Positions 26,845 through 40,781 are shown, counted from the stretch's first letter. The stretch is DNA of 64,000 nt from Siphlonurus alternatus (GCA_949825025.1 OX463779.1:24038816-24102815); one strand, 5' to 3'. Notes: generated from the sequence alone by a model not told the origin. Translations and numbers: made by a program.

Positions 26845-27684
26845 GAAAAAAGTAATATCTCCCCTTCCTTCCTCCCATAAAAAACGCACTTTAAGTTGAG
26901 AAATATTATGGCACTGATTTGAAATGAAGTGTTGTCCTGTGGTGATAATTCCCTCGGGTTTAACGTAGATTATAATAAACAACTATACACAGAAAGAAAA
27001 AAATGGAATCTAATTTAATTATACTATAAAAGAGAAATGATCCTCATTTGTTTTCATAATTAATAAAAAGTGTCTGATATAAATCATATTTTTTTTAATC
27101 TAAAAAGAATGTAAATTAATCAATATTATATGTAAAAACAATTCTTATAATTTTTGTTGAACGTAAATTAAATTATATATTTTTTTTTATTTCACACTAT
27201 TATAATCATCAGTATAATTTATTTTAATAGCGAAGGTCATTAGTGCACCAACAGTGCTGATTTTTTGTTTGTTTTTGCAAATAAAAAAAATAACAAAAAA
27301 TTAATTTTTATTTTAAAAGTTATTACATGCAATGCTTGTATGATTTACATAATATTACCTGTAATTAGAATACATTATATAATATTTGATAGCCAATTAT
27401 ATATAATGAACAGCAAGTAATATATATGCATGTTTTTTTTTTTTTTAGCATTCCCCAAAATATGTTAACAGTATAGTGTTTATAAAAAATAATTAATCAC
27501 AGTGTTATTCTTTTAATCAAGTTCTCATCGTGTTGATAACGTCTTCATGTAGTTCTTGTAAGAAATTACGTTCAGTCTCCTCTTATTGACCAAGCCAAGA
27601 GCTCTCCGGAAACACACAAACCTTACAACAAGATTTGCCCTGCTTTGAGGACCCCTGTGTAACAGTCGTATAATATAGTCGCTG

Positions 27685-27857
27685 CATGCGCGGACCCAGA
27701 AAAAAATTTCAAACGGGGCTGCCTCCATAAGGCCTATGTTCAAAAAAAAAAAAAAACGGAATGGGGGAAATGCCTATATATTGCCCATGTTATATACAAA
27801 ATTTCGGGAGGGGCTGGAGTTTCCCCCCCCCCCAGCTCCCCCCTGGATCCACGCCTG
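27685..27857. mobile_element. hAT-type MITE (173 bp) with 8-bp target duplication
   Basis: The left terminus is CATGCGCGGACCCAG. The right terminus is the reverse complement of CAGGCGTGGATCCAG, giving 12 of 15 matches. The flanks are identical: AGTCGCTG at 27677-27684 and at 27858-27865. An 8-bp duplication with a CA.GCG.GGAtCCAG terminus fits the hAT superfamily. The interior has a 14-A tract and a C-rich run and does not code. Confidence 0.82.
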
Positions 27858-28019
27858 AGTCGCTGCATGCATGGCTGGGGAAATATTTAATCACATATCA
27901 TATGTAGAAGATACTTGAAAGTTGACATGGATATGAAATATTTTAAAATATATATATTTAATATCAGCCTCTTTACACAGGGTGTTAAATTTATTCAAGG
28001 CTTCTCTTTACATTCCCAT

Positions 28020-28215
28020 TTGTTAGCCTGAGATGTGTGAAACACAAGCCCGGTGTGGTTGGCCTGCACCTCCCGTTCTTGCCGCCGCGGTCATCAGGCC
28101 GTCATTAGCGCTCGATCAGCTGACTCACGCCGCTTTGTTCACGCCAAGGCGGCAGGTGGGACCAATTGCAGTCATTGACCTCAAGGAGCGCCGCCACAAC
28201 TTTAATCTAATTATC
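28020..28215. promoter_or_regulatory. Enhancer-like island
   Basis: GC-rich start (CCGCCGCGG), CGTCATTAGCG, CGATCAGCTGACTCACGCC (E-box plus AP-1-like), CAATTGCAG, ATTGACCTCAAGG and an AT-rich end with CTAATTATC. Coding frames over it are unconvincing. Confidence 0.3.
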
Positions 28216-30447
28216 ACTGATTATTGATATTTTTATCTTATATAGTAGTTAAGTTGTGTGTTCGTGCGTTTAAGTCAAAAAAATAACAATGGGAAACTTC
28301 TTAAAATAGTAAAAAAAAATTAAAATTATTATATATTCATAATTGAGACAATATAATTTTTTACATTATAAATTTTACCTCACGAGTGCAGAATAGATTG
28401 CCTATAGTTGCCTATAGATCATGTTTGTTCCTTCCTATCTTTTTTTTTTCTGCCAAGTCTGTAATTAAAATGGTATTGATGAAAATTTAACATGTATTTG
28501 ATAAAATTAATTACAATGTATTGCAATTATTGACATGTTTGATAATTATATCATATAATGAACTTTTTAGAACCTTCTTTACGAGTATAGCAATGTTAAT
28601 AGATAGAATAACGCGTATAAGGTCCAAGTCTTCATGCATTGTTGCTCCCCCCATGCACACAATACGCGCGTATGCAGTCATTGTTTTGTATTCTCGACTG
28701 ATACACATGATAGCAACTGGGAATCAGCATGTATCAGGCCTGTGTATATCAGCAGGCTCGTGCTATTTGTCAGGTAAGCGCGGGGGAGGACTGCATTGTA
28801 TGCATGGCAGCCAGCAAGGCAAGATTGTGCAGTGACTTATGGCACCAGAGAGCACAAAGTATACAGTAGAAAATTGTTTTGTTCAGAGTGATACAAGAAT
28901 TAATTTACTGTAAAAAAATATAAAACATACATTTTATCACACACATAATAAATTAAATATGTAAATACATCTTTCACGTGCCTTATTTTGTCATATAAAT
29001 TAGAATATAAAATAAATCAATATAAACTTGTATATATAAAAAAAGTTTTATACATTTTTTTTAATAATAATTAACTGTCCTGAAAGCGAGCAGGCTGAAA
29101 CTAAAGCATACTTTAAAATAGTTTAATTTTTTTTTCTCTCTTGGACAAATACGAGTTATATATTTACTAAAATAAATTAAATGTCATCTGAAGACAAGTT
29201 TGATATCTTTTACTTGATCACCACACGGCGCCAAGTCAGCAAAATAGTCCGAGATATCATGAGGTACGTTTACAACCGCGCAATATGCGAGGGGGAGGAA
29301 CCAATTAAATTAGATGCATGACCGGGCGGGCTGGCATTAAAGCCCGAGGTCGTCACAAGATAATTACCGCATCGTTCGGCAAACATACACGACGTTGATG
29401 TATGTGAAGCCTGGCGCATTTACCATGCTCCATATTTCATTCCAGTTCGCTAATATTCACTATAAGACAACAAGAAATAAAAAAAAATATATATATATTT
29501 TTTATATTATTATGATAAGTTTAAAAATCAGGTTATTTAATAGTAGCGGCATCATTATCAGGGCAAGCTAATGTTATAGAAGGGTGGGTATATAAGAAAC
29601 ACACCGCTGTTGCTTTCTCGTCTAATGTTGATCGCTAACGATGGCGGGACCACACACAAGCTGACGCTCGTTATGTCAATCAACAATACATCATTGAGAG
29701 CTGTTCTCTTTCAGAGAGCCATTGTGTTTACTTGCAATATAAGATCAACTATATCACGTCAATTCATTATAAGATGATCCACTTAAATATAATATTATGG
29801 TAAATATGAGTAATACGATAACTACAATGCACGTATAAGATTGAGATTTTTTTAACTGCAGTATAATAATAATGTATATATTTATTTAAATTAATACAGT
29901 TTGTATTGCAATTTAATAAGGGTGAAATCGTGACGTGAACTTATAAAATGTAAATTATATAAATTTAGAAACAATAAGATTTCATAATATATATCAAAAA
30001 TGTATGTCGTATAATTTACAATGTATTATTAAGAGGCTTACTTACAACACATACTCCCGATTTAGGTATTTGTAAGGGCACTAAAAGTTATACAGCATTG
30101 CAACAGTATATAAAATGATTAATTCAATTTATAGTTCATATAAAATAATTGAGACTTTTACAATTACATTTTATCATTACTTTATGAGTGACAGACAGGG
30201 AAAAAATTGTTTTCATATAATAAATAATGGTCCAGCGTATTATATGACAGCTCGTTATAAAAACAAATTTTGCAACGTTATTTTTTGTCTTCAGATTTAT
30301 AAAATGTGCGTTGTACTACATCAATGTCAGCTGTTGTTTATTATTATGATCATTTGCACAAAAAATGCAGCGGTAATTATTCCCCCCTCCTCTCATTTTA
30401 AATCTTTAATTCTGAGTAAATACAATTTTTTATCAACCTTATAATGT

Positions 30448-30450
<3 letters not shown>

Positions 30451-30532
<82 letters not shown>
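30451..30532 (+). repeat. (TA)n microsatellite
   Basis: About 80 bp of TA with one break near 30521. It is able to form cruciforms. Confidence 0.96.
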
Positions 30533-30533
<1 letters not shown>

Positions 30534-30600
30534 GAAATTTCCATGGCATATATGACAGTATCGTTATTCAAATTCAATGAAAATATTAGAGGCAATTCAC

Positions 30601-30698
30601 GAAGGGATTTATCCAGATTTCTCTCTAACCGCGGTTAGCGTCAGCCTAATTCAGTGGCATTAAACGTGGTTAGTGAGAAACCTGGATAACTCCCGCCA
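30601..30698. repeat. Imperfect inverted repeat (hairpin) of about 98 bp
   Basis: The left arm contains TTATCCAGATTTCTCTCTAA. The right arm is the reverse complement of TTATCCAGGTTTCTCACTAA. The arms are about 38 bp, separated by about 22 bp, and the left arm contains the internal palindrome CTAACCGCGGTTAG. It could be a short foldback MITE, but no target duplication was identified. A (TA)n tract lies about 70 bp upstream. Confidence 0.6.
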
Positions 30699-30887
30699 TG
30701 AATCTTCTCCATACTGCCCATTATGGCTAAAATTTGCATTAATTTACATCATGGGTAATATTGTGTTGATGTCTGTAGATCAAAATTTTCACTTTTATTA
30801 AAATAATGCACTGTAGAATTGTATTTCAGGAAAAAAAAAATCGGTATTTAATTTGGAATTAACATTACGACTGGGGGCACCGATGGA

Positions 30888-30904
30888 GGGAGGGAGGGGA
30901 GGGG
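30888..30904 (+). other. G-quadruplex motif
   Basis: Four G-runs separated by single A: GGGAGGGAGGGGAGGGG. Single-base loops predict a very stable parallel quadruplex. Confidence 0.7.
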
Positions 30905-31534
30905 AAAGTGATCGAAACAACCCCTTTTCCTCTTCTAAGTAATCACATTAATTAAATTAATTTACACTCAAATACTAATTAATTAAATCATGTGATTTAA
31001 GATTTAAGGAATTTATATCGATCAAAATGTTTTAGCATCCAAGTTACTCTACTGTTGCAAAATTGCTTTAAAAATATATGATTCGATTCTTTAAATGTAA
31101 AAACAAACTATCATTCTTTTACTAAAATATGTTATTATTTATTGCATGCGTAAGAACACAATTATAATATTTTTTAATTATTGATTCAATAAGTAATTTA
31201 TTTAGACACGATAAATTCATTCCTTAACAAATATTATATTACTCCTGTTAATTTCTTCTTCCAGTTAAGGATAAAACACCATATAGGACGAGAAAAAAAG
31301 TCATAAAAGTACATTTTCCTAGCGTATTTATTAAAGGTATGATAAAGAATTAGGATTGACACCGAAGTGTCACAGATTATTTTTTTTCTCGATGATTCTG
31401 CTACATGAGTCAGCATCAGGAAGCGAGAGCGCCACATTTGGGCTGGAGACTTAGGCGCGCGACTCATTACACAGCAGCAGGCCAACAGGTAGTCGTAGAT
31501 TTGCGTGGGAGAACCAGCGTAGAGAATAACGTGC

Positions 31535-31568
31535 TATAAAAGGCATCATGTCACTTCATAACTCACTC
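31535..31568 (+). promoter_or_regulatory. Candidate core promoter: TATA box plus initiator-like site
   Basis: GTGCTATAAAAGGC contains a perfect TATAAAAG (31535-31542) with GC-rich flanks. Exactly 30 bp after its first T lies the A of CTCACTCG (31565), an initiator-like site, so the spacing is ideal for a TATA-Inr promoter. It sits at the downstream edge of a GC-richer island (31430-31570). No ORF or exon was recognised downstream, so any transcript would be non-coding or spliced. Confidence 0.35.
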
Positions 31569-32375
31569 GACATCGCTACTTAATTTTACTATCTATATAT
31601 AAACTGTGTTTAAAAAAAACTTAAACTTAAAAAAAAAATAACACAGAATTTCAATAAAAATGAACCTGATTAGAATACCTTAGGCTAAAAAAAAAAAATA
31701 AAAAAAAGTAATAAAATAAAAATATATTTTTTATACTATGATTTTTACGACAATCTTTTAAGCCAATTTTATTTCCTAATTATAAAGAAATGAGGTGATG
31801 GTGAAATGGTCAAACACACAAGAAGGTAAAACTTTCGTGATACAGTAAGTGACAGTATTTACGACGAGGCTCTTGTATAAAAATAGGTCATTGATCTTTT
31901 ATAAGATTTGTGTAATTGTACGCTTGATTTCTAATATATATTATAAATTAGCAAATTTCTTCATAACATTGCATAAAATTAAAATAAATCATAGTTACGT
32001 AGCATATATTTTTTTGCCCTTGTTTCTAATAACAACAATTAAGACATATATAAATGTTCTATATAAAGACAACAATAATAACAACAACAACAACAATGAT
32101 CATTACGAACAAGGAAAACTGTGCACTCACGCACAACACCCAACATGGTAAGACAATATCGTCGTGTATGTTTGCGTACACGTGACACGTTTGATTGACG
32201 TGACCAGCTGATTTGATGACGTCACACTTGCATGGAGTTCTTGTTACTACTACTACTACTGCTTGCCTGCCGGGAAGGCCGTACGTATTACGTCTGGGTT
32301 AGTAGGCACGCGCGGGGACCCGACCATCATCTCCCGCTCTTTATATGGCAATATGATGATGAGGCTGGGTTGAGG

Positions 32376-32400
32376 AGGGGGGCGGGGTCGGGCGTGTGGG
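32376..32400 (+). other. G-quadruplex motif
   Basis: G6, G4, G3 and G3 runs with short loops (GGCGGGGTCGGGCG, then TGTGGG), in an island that also contains TGACGTCA at 32217-32224. Confidence 0.5.
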
Positions 32401-32760
32401 CAGCAACGGCAGCACGCGAGCTGTGACGTAACAAACAGCTGGTAAGATCAAAACACAGTGACTTTTGCTGCTCTCCTCGTATCGTGGGAATATAAAACCG
32501 TGTATAAAAATGTAATTATTATCTAATTTACTCTAAATTGAAAATTAAGTCATTTTAAATAAAAAAAAAATTATAGCACCTGTATTTTGCTATATATAGT
32601 TTTCTGTTTGAATAAATTATATTTAAATGTTTACTTAAATAATTATAGCGTGTCCATTTGTAACATTGGCGGTTCTATGCTTTGTATATACATACACCAC
32701 AAGTTCTATAATACGTATTGGTAAATTATCTAATTATGTACTTTTAAGTATGGCTTAACT

Positions 32761-32790
32761 GGTTGCATACTCATAAGGCGTGGAAATAAA
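32761..32790 (+). repeat. Single copy of the AAGTTGCATA-type motif
   Basis: It reads GGTTGCATACTCATAAGGCG then TGGAAATAAA. Its 3' half closely matches the copy at 12648-12680 (AGGCGGAAATAAA). Confidence 0.5.
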
Positions 32791-35700
32791 AAAAAAAGCT
32801 ACAAACAAATAATGTAATATAAATAATTTAATTACTTTAGAATACACCGACTGACCCAAGCATTGTAGAATCTCTCGCCTTGTGGCTAGGCAATTTGCTC
32901 AACATCAAAGTGAATTAGGCCACGTATTAAATGCATTTAAATTATTATGGTTGCAAATCGCTGGAAAATTTTCCAAATCTCATCGTAGCAAAACTAGCAA
33001 GTTGACCAAGAAAATAATTATTATTTGAGTGTACATTCAAGTGCAAAGCGAATTTGAATTTCTCCACATAATTCTAGATTGAATTCTAAGAAATCGCTTT
33101 ATGCACTCATTTCAATGTTATATAATTCTATTAGTTTATATAATAACAGTTGAAATGTACAAATTTCCTAGGAAGCCGAGTTCAATTAAGCTCATTAAGA
33201 ATACTTTTTAGTAAAAAGAAATAAATTGTTTCGTAAAAATTGACATGTGGTCCTTTTTTATCTTGTTGAAATAGATGTGTAACCTTTTCATATATGAAAT
33301 TTCAATGGTTTAATTATGATAAACGTCTGCTTTTTTTATTGTCTGTAAGCTAAAAAAAAAGCAAGTTAAAGGGAAATTGTTTTTTTTTCACGATGCTAAT
33401 TAAAAAAGATAAAATGAATGTTTCTCTCATCTGTTTATGAAATGAAATATTGATATTATTTGCTGATGGTTTAGAAATTATAAAATAGTATGTCTGATGA
33501 AACATAATTATTGTATGAGTTATTTTACAAATTTTCATATTAATTTTTATTTTAGTGATTATATAAATAAAAGATTATGACATTTTAGTAAAATATTACT
33601 ATCGTTATTCCATGTAATTAACGAATTACCCAACTATTTGTATACTTATTAAATATTTTTTTATACGTGTCAGATCGCTCTATAGAAGAAAGAAAACATC
33701 AAGTTAAATTTTATTTTGCCCTGTAAAGTTGCAACAGTCCATTATTAGCAGTTCGATCGATTCAAGATTTACAATACCTACAAGCCACTTATATAAACTA
33801 TAAACGTATAGCAAAAAAGTTAGAGATAACTGGGCATAAGCTGTCAACACCTTTTGCTTCTTGCAATTATAGTGTACTTAAATTATTATCAAAGCAATAT
33901 TAAATTCTTATAATTAATTAAAAACATGTGGTCTGATCTACTTTTTTTGTAATAAATAATAACAACAATATGTTGCAATTACTGTCATCACTTGTACTCA
34001 TTTTTCTCTTTAATCGTCTGTAATTAACTTTTTCATGTATATTTAAATATTTTTTTAATGTATTTCTATTTTTTTTTTATTATTTATCACTAATTATTTG
34101 ATGTCAACACTTTATAAACGTATTATTTCAAGTAAAAACTTGATAATAAAATATGATGAAGCCTCTCGTTTATTACCAAAAAAAAAAAATATCAGACTAG
34201 TTAACTGTTAAGTCGTCGTCGTCGTGTCAGAAAAATATTCTCGTAAAGAAAGTACTTCATCTTATACACCTATCTAATTTGAAGTATATTAAATGTTATT
34301 TTTAATGTTTAAACCATTTGGTTAAAGAAATTTAGGCTGTTGCTGCTGCTGCAGATATTAATTACAACTTCTTAAGAGGAATTTGAACTCTTGGTTTTTA
34401 CGTGAGTATTAAATGAGCTTGATTTTTTTTAACCGTGAGAAGAAAATAAGAAATTATGAGGTTGAAAATTACCTAATTCATGTATCATGACCTTTTTTAT
34501 CTGGTCCTAATCAATGTTGAGATTAATGTAACGAAGAAAATTGTAAGTTGATGCAGTTGTTGCATTAAAAATAATATGGGTTGAGACTTGATAATTAATC
34601 AAATATAAACTGTTACGTCATGATAAAAAAAAGGTTTTAATGTTGTGCTTTAATTAAGGTAACTAATTACTTTGATTGGAAACACTTTAAAAAAAAAAGG
34701 TGTCACATTTTTTTTCTTTCAAAGAAAAATACTTAAATATTTATTATAAAATATATTCATCAAACTTTCTATATTATGGCTATTATTATAGATTATTATA
34801 GATTTTTTTTAGATGAAATAGAATTAGTTAAGAAAAAATTTTATAATTGGATAATGATTGCAAAATTATACAAATTATATTATCATTATTTTTTTTTAGA
34901 CAAATAACCTTTTATGCTTCAAACTATTTAATTTTGAATTAATTTGAAATACAAAACAAATAAACTCCGATAAAAAAAACTTTATGGTAATTAAAGCAAG
35001 TCTGATGTACTCAAATTTTACTCATGATATCACTGCAAAGGGTGTTATTTTTAATATCAACGTGTCTTCTATTTCTATCGTAAAGGAAAAAATACAGAAT
35101 TTTTCAGGATCCAGGAATATCAAGTTTTGTTCCTGTTTATTAAGACTTTTAATTATGTAAAAACAACAACTAAAAAGGTACCATGATAATATAAAACACA
35201 AGAAAGATGAAAGGAAAAGAAGAATAGTGCTGCTTTTGTTCTATTTCTTCTTTAAAATTAAAATTTGTAGAACTGTATAAATGACTACATTAACAAATGT
35301 TATAATATTTATTTACATAATATTTAGCATTAACTTGATAATTTCGAAAAGAAAGTATTTGAAATTTTAAATGAAGAACACAATTATATTCATTGTTTTT
35401 ACCAGACAACAGTTTTAAAACGTGGCAAGATTGTTTTACCAGCATCAGAAGGTCACACTGATTTCGGTCCTTGCTTCGTGCCTCAAGGGGTCTACAGCAA
35501 GTCCACTTGGCTTATCTACTGAACATAACTGTCGGGCCAGGCATGAGATACGAGTGTCGCGGTCTTTTCGCATGGCCACTCAAATACAGTCAAAAAGTAT
35601 TTGCAATAAAAGCCAGCAAGCCTGATAAATATTTATACAACTCGGTCGACATTTTCATAGCGTCAAAATTTATGTCAGTGCGCATCATTAGTATCTTGGC

Positions 35701-38700
35701 AGGCGTTTTTTTATATTTTTTTTATTTATACAGCAGGCCGCTTATGTAAAACCACTTCGCGGCAAACCATAACTCAAACTAAAAATTTCGGCTCCAACTC
35801 AATAGAAATGCCAACTTTGATGGCTGTTGGTTTTTAGTCTCTTATTGTCGAGGGTCAGTTTGCAATAAATGTGAGAGCAAATTGTTGTATTAAAACGATT
35901 TGATATGAGGAGAGAGGGCATGGCGTTTTATGTATGTTGTATATCCTTGGACCACAAATGTGGTTTGACTCGCTCTTCGTATAACAATAGTGGCTATTAA
36001 TTATTACATTTTTTTATGTATTTTTTTTTTAAATAGCTTACTGTTTTAACTATTGTCTTAATAAAATGTTTCATTGAGTATTATGTGAGTAAAAAAAAAA
36101 AAAAAATGTGCTGAATGGATTAATACATGTTATGATACTATTTTTTTGTGCTCTGAAATTAAAGAATTTTAAAACAGTTGCGTTTGATGTTGTAAAAACA
36201 ATGGTTCTCTTACTTAATGGTCAAATTAAAGAGCAAGTGGCAAGGAAATTTCTACACTTCCGATGATTAGTTTTTAAAAGTGAAAGCAAGTGTAAGTTTT
36301 TTTTACAGTGCTTGGACAAACGGAGCAACAGCCAATATTTCAAATAATTATGTAATACGAGCAGCCTTTCTTGTATAATACTTTCCATACAGCAGGTTTT
36401 ATTTGAATTAACTAAATAGAAAAGAGTAGTTTTAGCAGCTACAATTAAACTTACATCTAACTGTCTATTACCATGCATGTTTGCTGTTTAATCGTCCACT
36501 TAAGTTAATTCTCATTTGTGACTTGTAGAAATTTGATTTGAATCCATTGTCTGCCACGTCCTTTTTCGGACACTCCTTTACCCTGGCTTCTGGACGAGAC
36601 TGTACATAATGTCTGCGGAGGCGGGCAGTTTGTGGCTCTTGATGGACACGAGGGACGCGATAAGAGCTCACTTGGTGTATGAGCGGCACTCCCTCACAAC
36701 CTCTCTAAAAATGCTCTATTTCTTCTCTCCAGCACTCAACTACGTCACCGCCCGTCGTGTAGGGCGTTACGACGGTAAGAGCGGACGCGTGTCTTCATTT
36801 GTTTCCCTGAGGCTCGTCATGGTGGCGCGTGCATGACAAATGCACGACAAGGTCCAGCCTGAGTGCTTGCCCGCTGCTGGCTGGGCGGTGTCCGGACCCG
36901 GAGACGCTGCGAGAGAAGGCGGGACACTCTGCAAGGTGGTCTCACTCTTCTCCCAACTTGTCGGACACCTCGTGTGTCCGTGTTCACTCGTGTCACTACA
37001 AGTGTCCGAGACCACTTCGTACAAGTAAACACTAGTGTGTTTCGCAGTACAATGTTACAACGAGATTCGCATTGCTGTAAAAAATTCAACTTTTTTTATT
37101 ATTATTTTTCCAATTCCAAGTACAATTATGCAATATTATAATAACTATAATTATAATAACAAGTACAAATAAAGCATTAAAAACTTAGAATTAATGAAAT
37201 ATATTTTAATTTAGTTAATATTATAAGCTTTTTTAGATAATATGAAAAAATGAATGCTTGTAATTTAAAAATGTATTAATTCAAGTTTGCATATTAAATT
37301 TTAAAACAATGTGATTAATAGTCCATTATTTTCAGATATGCAATGTATTACAAATTATATTTATGAATAGTGAAAAGCGATTAAGGATTTTAAACAATAA
37401 ATTCATGTACTGAAGACAAAATATTTATATAGAGAACAATTAAATTAGAGCAGTATTCTTACAAACATCTAACGATTTGCGCCTGCAGAGTTCTCCAACA
37501 GGCAACCCTTCGTGCACTCCTGGCGAGCAGGACGTTACATCCCTGCAGGCGCTTCTGTAAGGGCGATAATAATTCTGCCAGGCTGTCATCAAGTGTCCTG
37601 AAGATCACTCAACGTCCGCCTCCATCGCTTCACACTTTATCACGTAAATAAATGTCACAACAATATACAGAAATAATAAACAACGAAACAAAGAACTAGG
37701 GCGTTATAAATTATTTTGATATCATATACAACAATTTTAAGGAAAATACTTTTCTATAGAGTGGCATTATTATTTTTTTTTTAAAAATTTGAATATAAAA
37801 TTTTTGTGTTCTATTGTAAGATATATAATTGAAAAAGTTTGTATAGCTCATGAGAACAAAGGCAGGGAATTAATCTGGCTTATCTGAGAGTTGGTGTCCG
37901 CGTGCAGGTGCCGCCGCAGTGACACCCACCTCGTTCTCCACTTTAGGTTCTCTCTCACGTCACCACAGTACACGCGTGAGCTTGAAGGCCCACTCGCTCA
38001 CGCATACTGTACGCCCATCACTCTGCTGCCTTACTGCCCACTCTGCACTCTCTCCCTCTAAAAATATATAGAATAATATTATATTGCTATGCATTATTTT
38101 GAAGTTCATTTTATCAAAATCTGGCCATAGAATATAAATTGCTCTTTGTGTTAGCAATATCAACTTTCAAACTGTTTTTTAAATAATTGCAGTTTCCAAT
38201 AAGGTTCAAAGACGGTATTTTTTTATTAAACGATACAATCTATATGGTACTAAAATTGAAATATTTTTATATTTTTTTTTAAAATCATAAATTATTCTAT
38301 AATATTATTTTAAGTAGATTTTTGTGTTAACGATTATTTAAAGAGGATCATAAAAGGTTTACGCATATTATGAATATTGACTAACATATATAATAAATAT
38401 ATTATAATATACATATATTGGATGTATTATATTAAGAAAGGGATATTAAATGAAGTGAAAAGGCTATACTAAATTAAAAAAAAATGCAAAGTATGACATG
38501 TATTTTATGTATTTTACATTACTATATATAATAATGAAATATATCATCTTTAATTATGTGTATTAAAATACAATGATGTTGACAATATTTTTCCAGTGTA
38601 TGATTAAATAAAGGATATAAATAAAAGTTACAAAAAATTACTATGAATATAACATTACAATAAAGCTGTAATTTTAAATGTTTAAATTTTAGTAAGTAAT

Positions 38701-38889
38701 GTGTAGCTGAAGCATAAAAATTATTTATTTATATTTTAAATTATACTTTGGAAAACAACTTTTCATATTGCAAAGTAATATAATTTTAAATTGAACTTTA
38801 AAAAGTTACTTACAGTAAAATATATGTAGGTACTTAATATAAACTGCTCTAATTCTTGAAATACGAGTTACAACTTAAAAGTCAAGCCT

Positions 38890-39090
38890 CAAGTTAATTA
38901 CGTGTCAATCTCTAAAACCCGCCGACCAGATGCTTATCTTCCGTCTCGTGGCGCCTCGCAACGTGGCGTTTATTCTCCATGAGCACACGAGGCGGCGTGG
39001 CGTTTGTGAGTCTCGGCGGCGCTGCACTGTCACTCACCTAGCCGCCACCTTGACGTTAATTGGACGCGAATCTCTGACTGACTTCTAATT
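38890..39090. promoter_or_regulatory. Enhancer-like island with TAATTR and GATA-type sites
   Basis: It contains TTAATTACG, CTTATCTTCC (GATA-type), GTTAATTGG and TCTAATTGC among repeated GGCGGCG and GTGGCG blocks. No exon signals were recognised. Confidence 0.3.
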
Positions 39091-40594
39091 GCATGGAAAC
39101 TAAGTAGAATTACTTACTCATGTACAGAGAGGAAAATCACAGCTCTCAAGCGATGTCTCTCGTTATATACAAGATGAGTGCAGCTCCGAGCTATTTATGT
39201 GTTTCTAACAACTGTGACTGACGTACGCGTGTGCATGAGCTACTTAGTCGTAAAGATACGAAACGTGGTTAATTAGCATAAAAAAGGTATTTCAAGTTAA
39301 AAAGTGCAAAAAATTATGTAACCTTGTTATTTTTAATGTTTTTCTGAATTCAGAAACTAATTAGAAATCTATGTACTAAAATGAGGATTTACCAGACAGT
39401 CAGAGATGGGAAAGGAAAAACTATAATACTTTGTCACTAGATTTACTTTTGCTTTTTATTTTTTTATTTATGTTGAAAAAAAAAATCAGATTATAATATG
39501 AATTTTTCTCTCTAATCGTTTAAGCAATGATTTTTTTTTTTTTAGGACGATTTAAATCAACGGCCATCGTAATAATTGAAGACGAAGAAGAATATTTATG
39601 TAGGCATTTCCATTCGACGACAAAAGGAATTGGGACAAAACAATTGATGCAGCGCATTTACTGTCTCACTAGATTTTACTATACTTTACCTTTTACTTTT
39701 ATTAGTACTATAAAGACTGCAAATTCAAGAAAATAGAGCAAGAAGATTGAGGAATATGTTTCTAAATTCACGCACAAATTTCAACGGACTTCGATTTCAC
39801 AGGTTGAGCTCATTGCCATCATCATTATCATAAATATATTTTAAATAAATGGTTAAAATTGTGTCAAAATTTGCAGATAGTATAAGAAAAAAAATGCCTA
39901 AAGCAATATTAATGTTAAATGTTAATATAAATATTTGGATATAAATTTTATCAAAGAACTTAAAAATTTACATTAAAAATCCATTATTTGATTTAACTAC
40001 ATATGTTAAAAATGTTTTTTTGAAAGTTTTGTAGAAAATATTTTAGAAATTTCTTGACATAAAATCTTGATTTATTTTGTTACAAAGACAGAATGTTATA
40101 TTCTGAAATAGATCCTACAAAATCTATTACATGATAAAATGACGTCACGAGTTATATCAAGCACATAATTGGGCACTTCTCAGTGTCGAGCTTGCAAGTG
40201 CTCCCACCACTGAGTGGTGCCAGAAGCTTACTTTCTGTCTGCGGTAAAGAATCGTTCATCACAGTTCCCATGTGAGCCCGAGCGGAACTCAAGCCTCCGA
40301 GCAACATACAGATATTATTATAAAAAAATAAATAAATGGTTGCTTGTAGTCGTATAATAATAGTCCACCTCTAATATAAATTTGATGTCGTCTTATTAAT
40401 ACAACAATAATATCTTTAAAATACTGTAATTTAAAATTAATTGACTTGTAATTCTAGTGTAAGAAGTGATGTTTTGAGTTGGTGTATTTTTTCTCAGCTT
40501 TTGTTCTCATAAATTGTTTAAAAAAAAAAAAGAACAGTGGGGGCGTGTTGTATGTAACAGGTGGGGATGGGGCTCACTAATGGAGTGCGGGCAA

Positions 40595-40615
40595 GGGCGG
40601 GGGCGGGCGGGCGGG
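40595..40615 (+). other. G-quadruplex motif upstream of a TATA box
   Basis: Five G-runs separated by single C, starting GGGCGGGGGCGGGC, inside the CpG-rich island that also holds the TATA box at 40782. Confidence 0.65.
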
Positions 40616-40781
40616 CAGGCAAACGCGTGATGGACAGGGCGGGGTGCTTTTCTTGAGCTGAGGAAATTAATCGTCGAGGTCGGAGCATCTCGCGGGCGTG
40701 TGTGGAGACGCCCCGGTTCGCCCCCGGCCAAACACGCCGCCGCGTGTGCCGTCTGCTGCTCGCACGTCGGTCCCTGTCGTC

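Larger units (their letters stand above)
25911..30600. other. Non-coding apart from the hAT MITE at 27685-27857
   Basis: Islands: 25911-26050, 26390-26560, 27530-27660, 28020-28215, 28600-28850, 29200-29470 and 29560-29760. A 10-bp direct repeat TTGCCTATAG lies at about 28400-28420. The 26560-27530 stretch is AT-rich and otherwise featureless except for T24. Confidence 0.6.
30699..35400. other. Non-coding, including a 3-kb AT-rich desert
   Basis: The G-quadruplex at 30888, the TATA promoter candidate at 31535 and an island at 32100-32460 are the only structure. From about 32460 to 35400 the sequence is AT-rich. Only one AAGTTGCATA-type motif (32761) and a GTCGTCGTCGTCG run near 34213 stand out. 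Confidence 0.65.
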
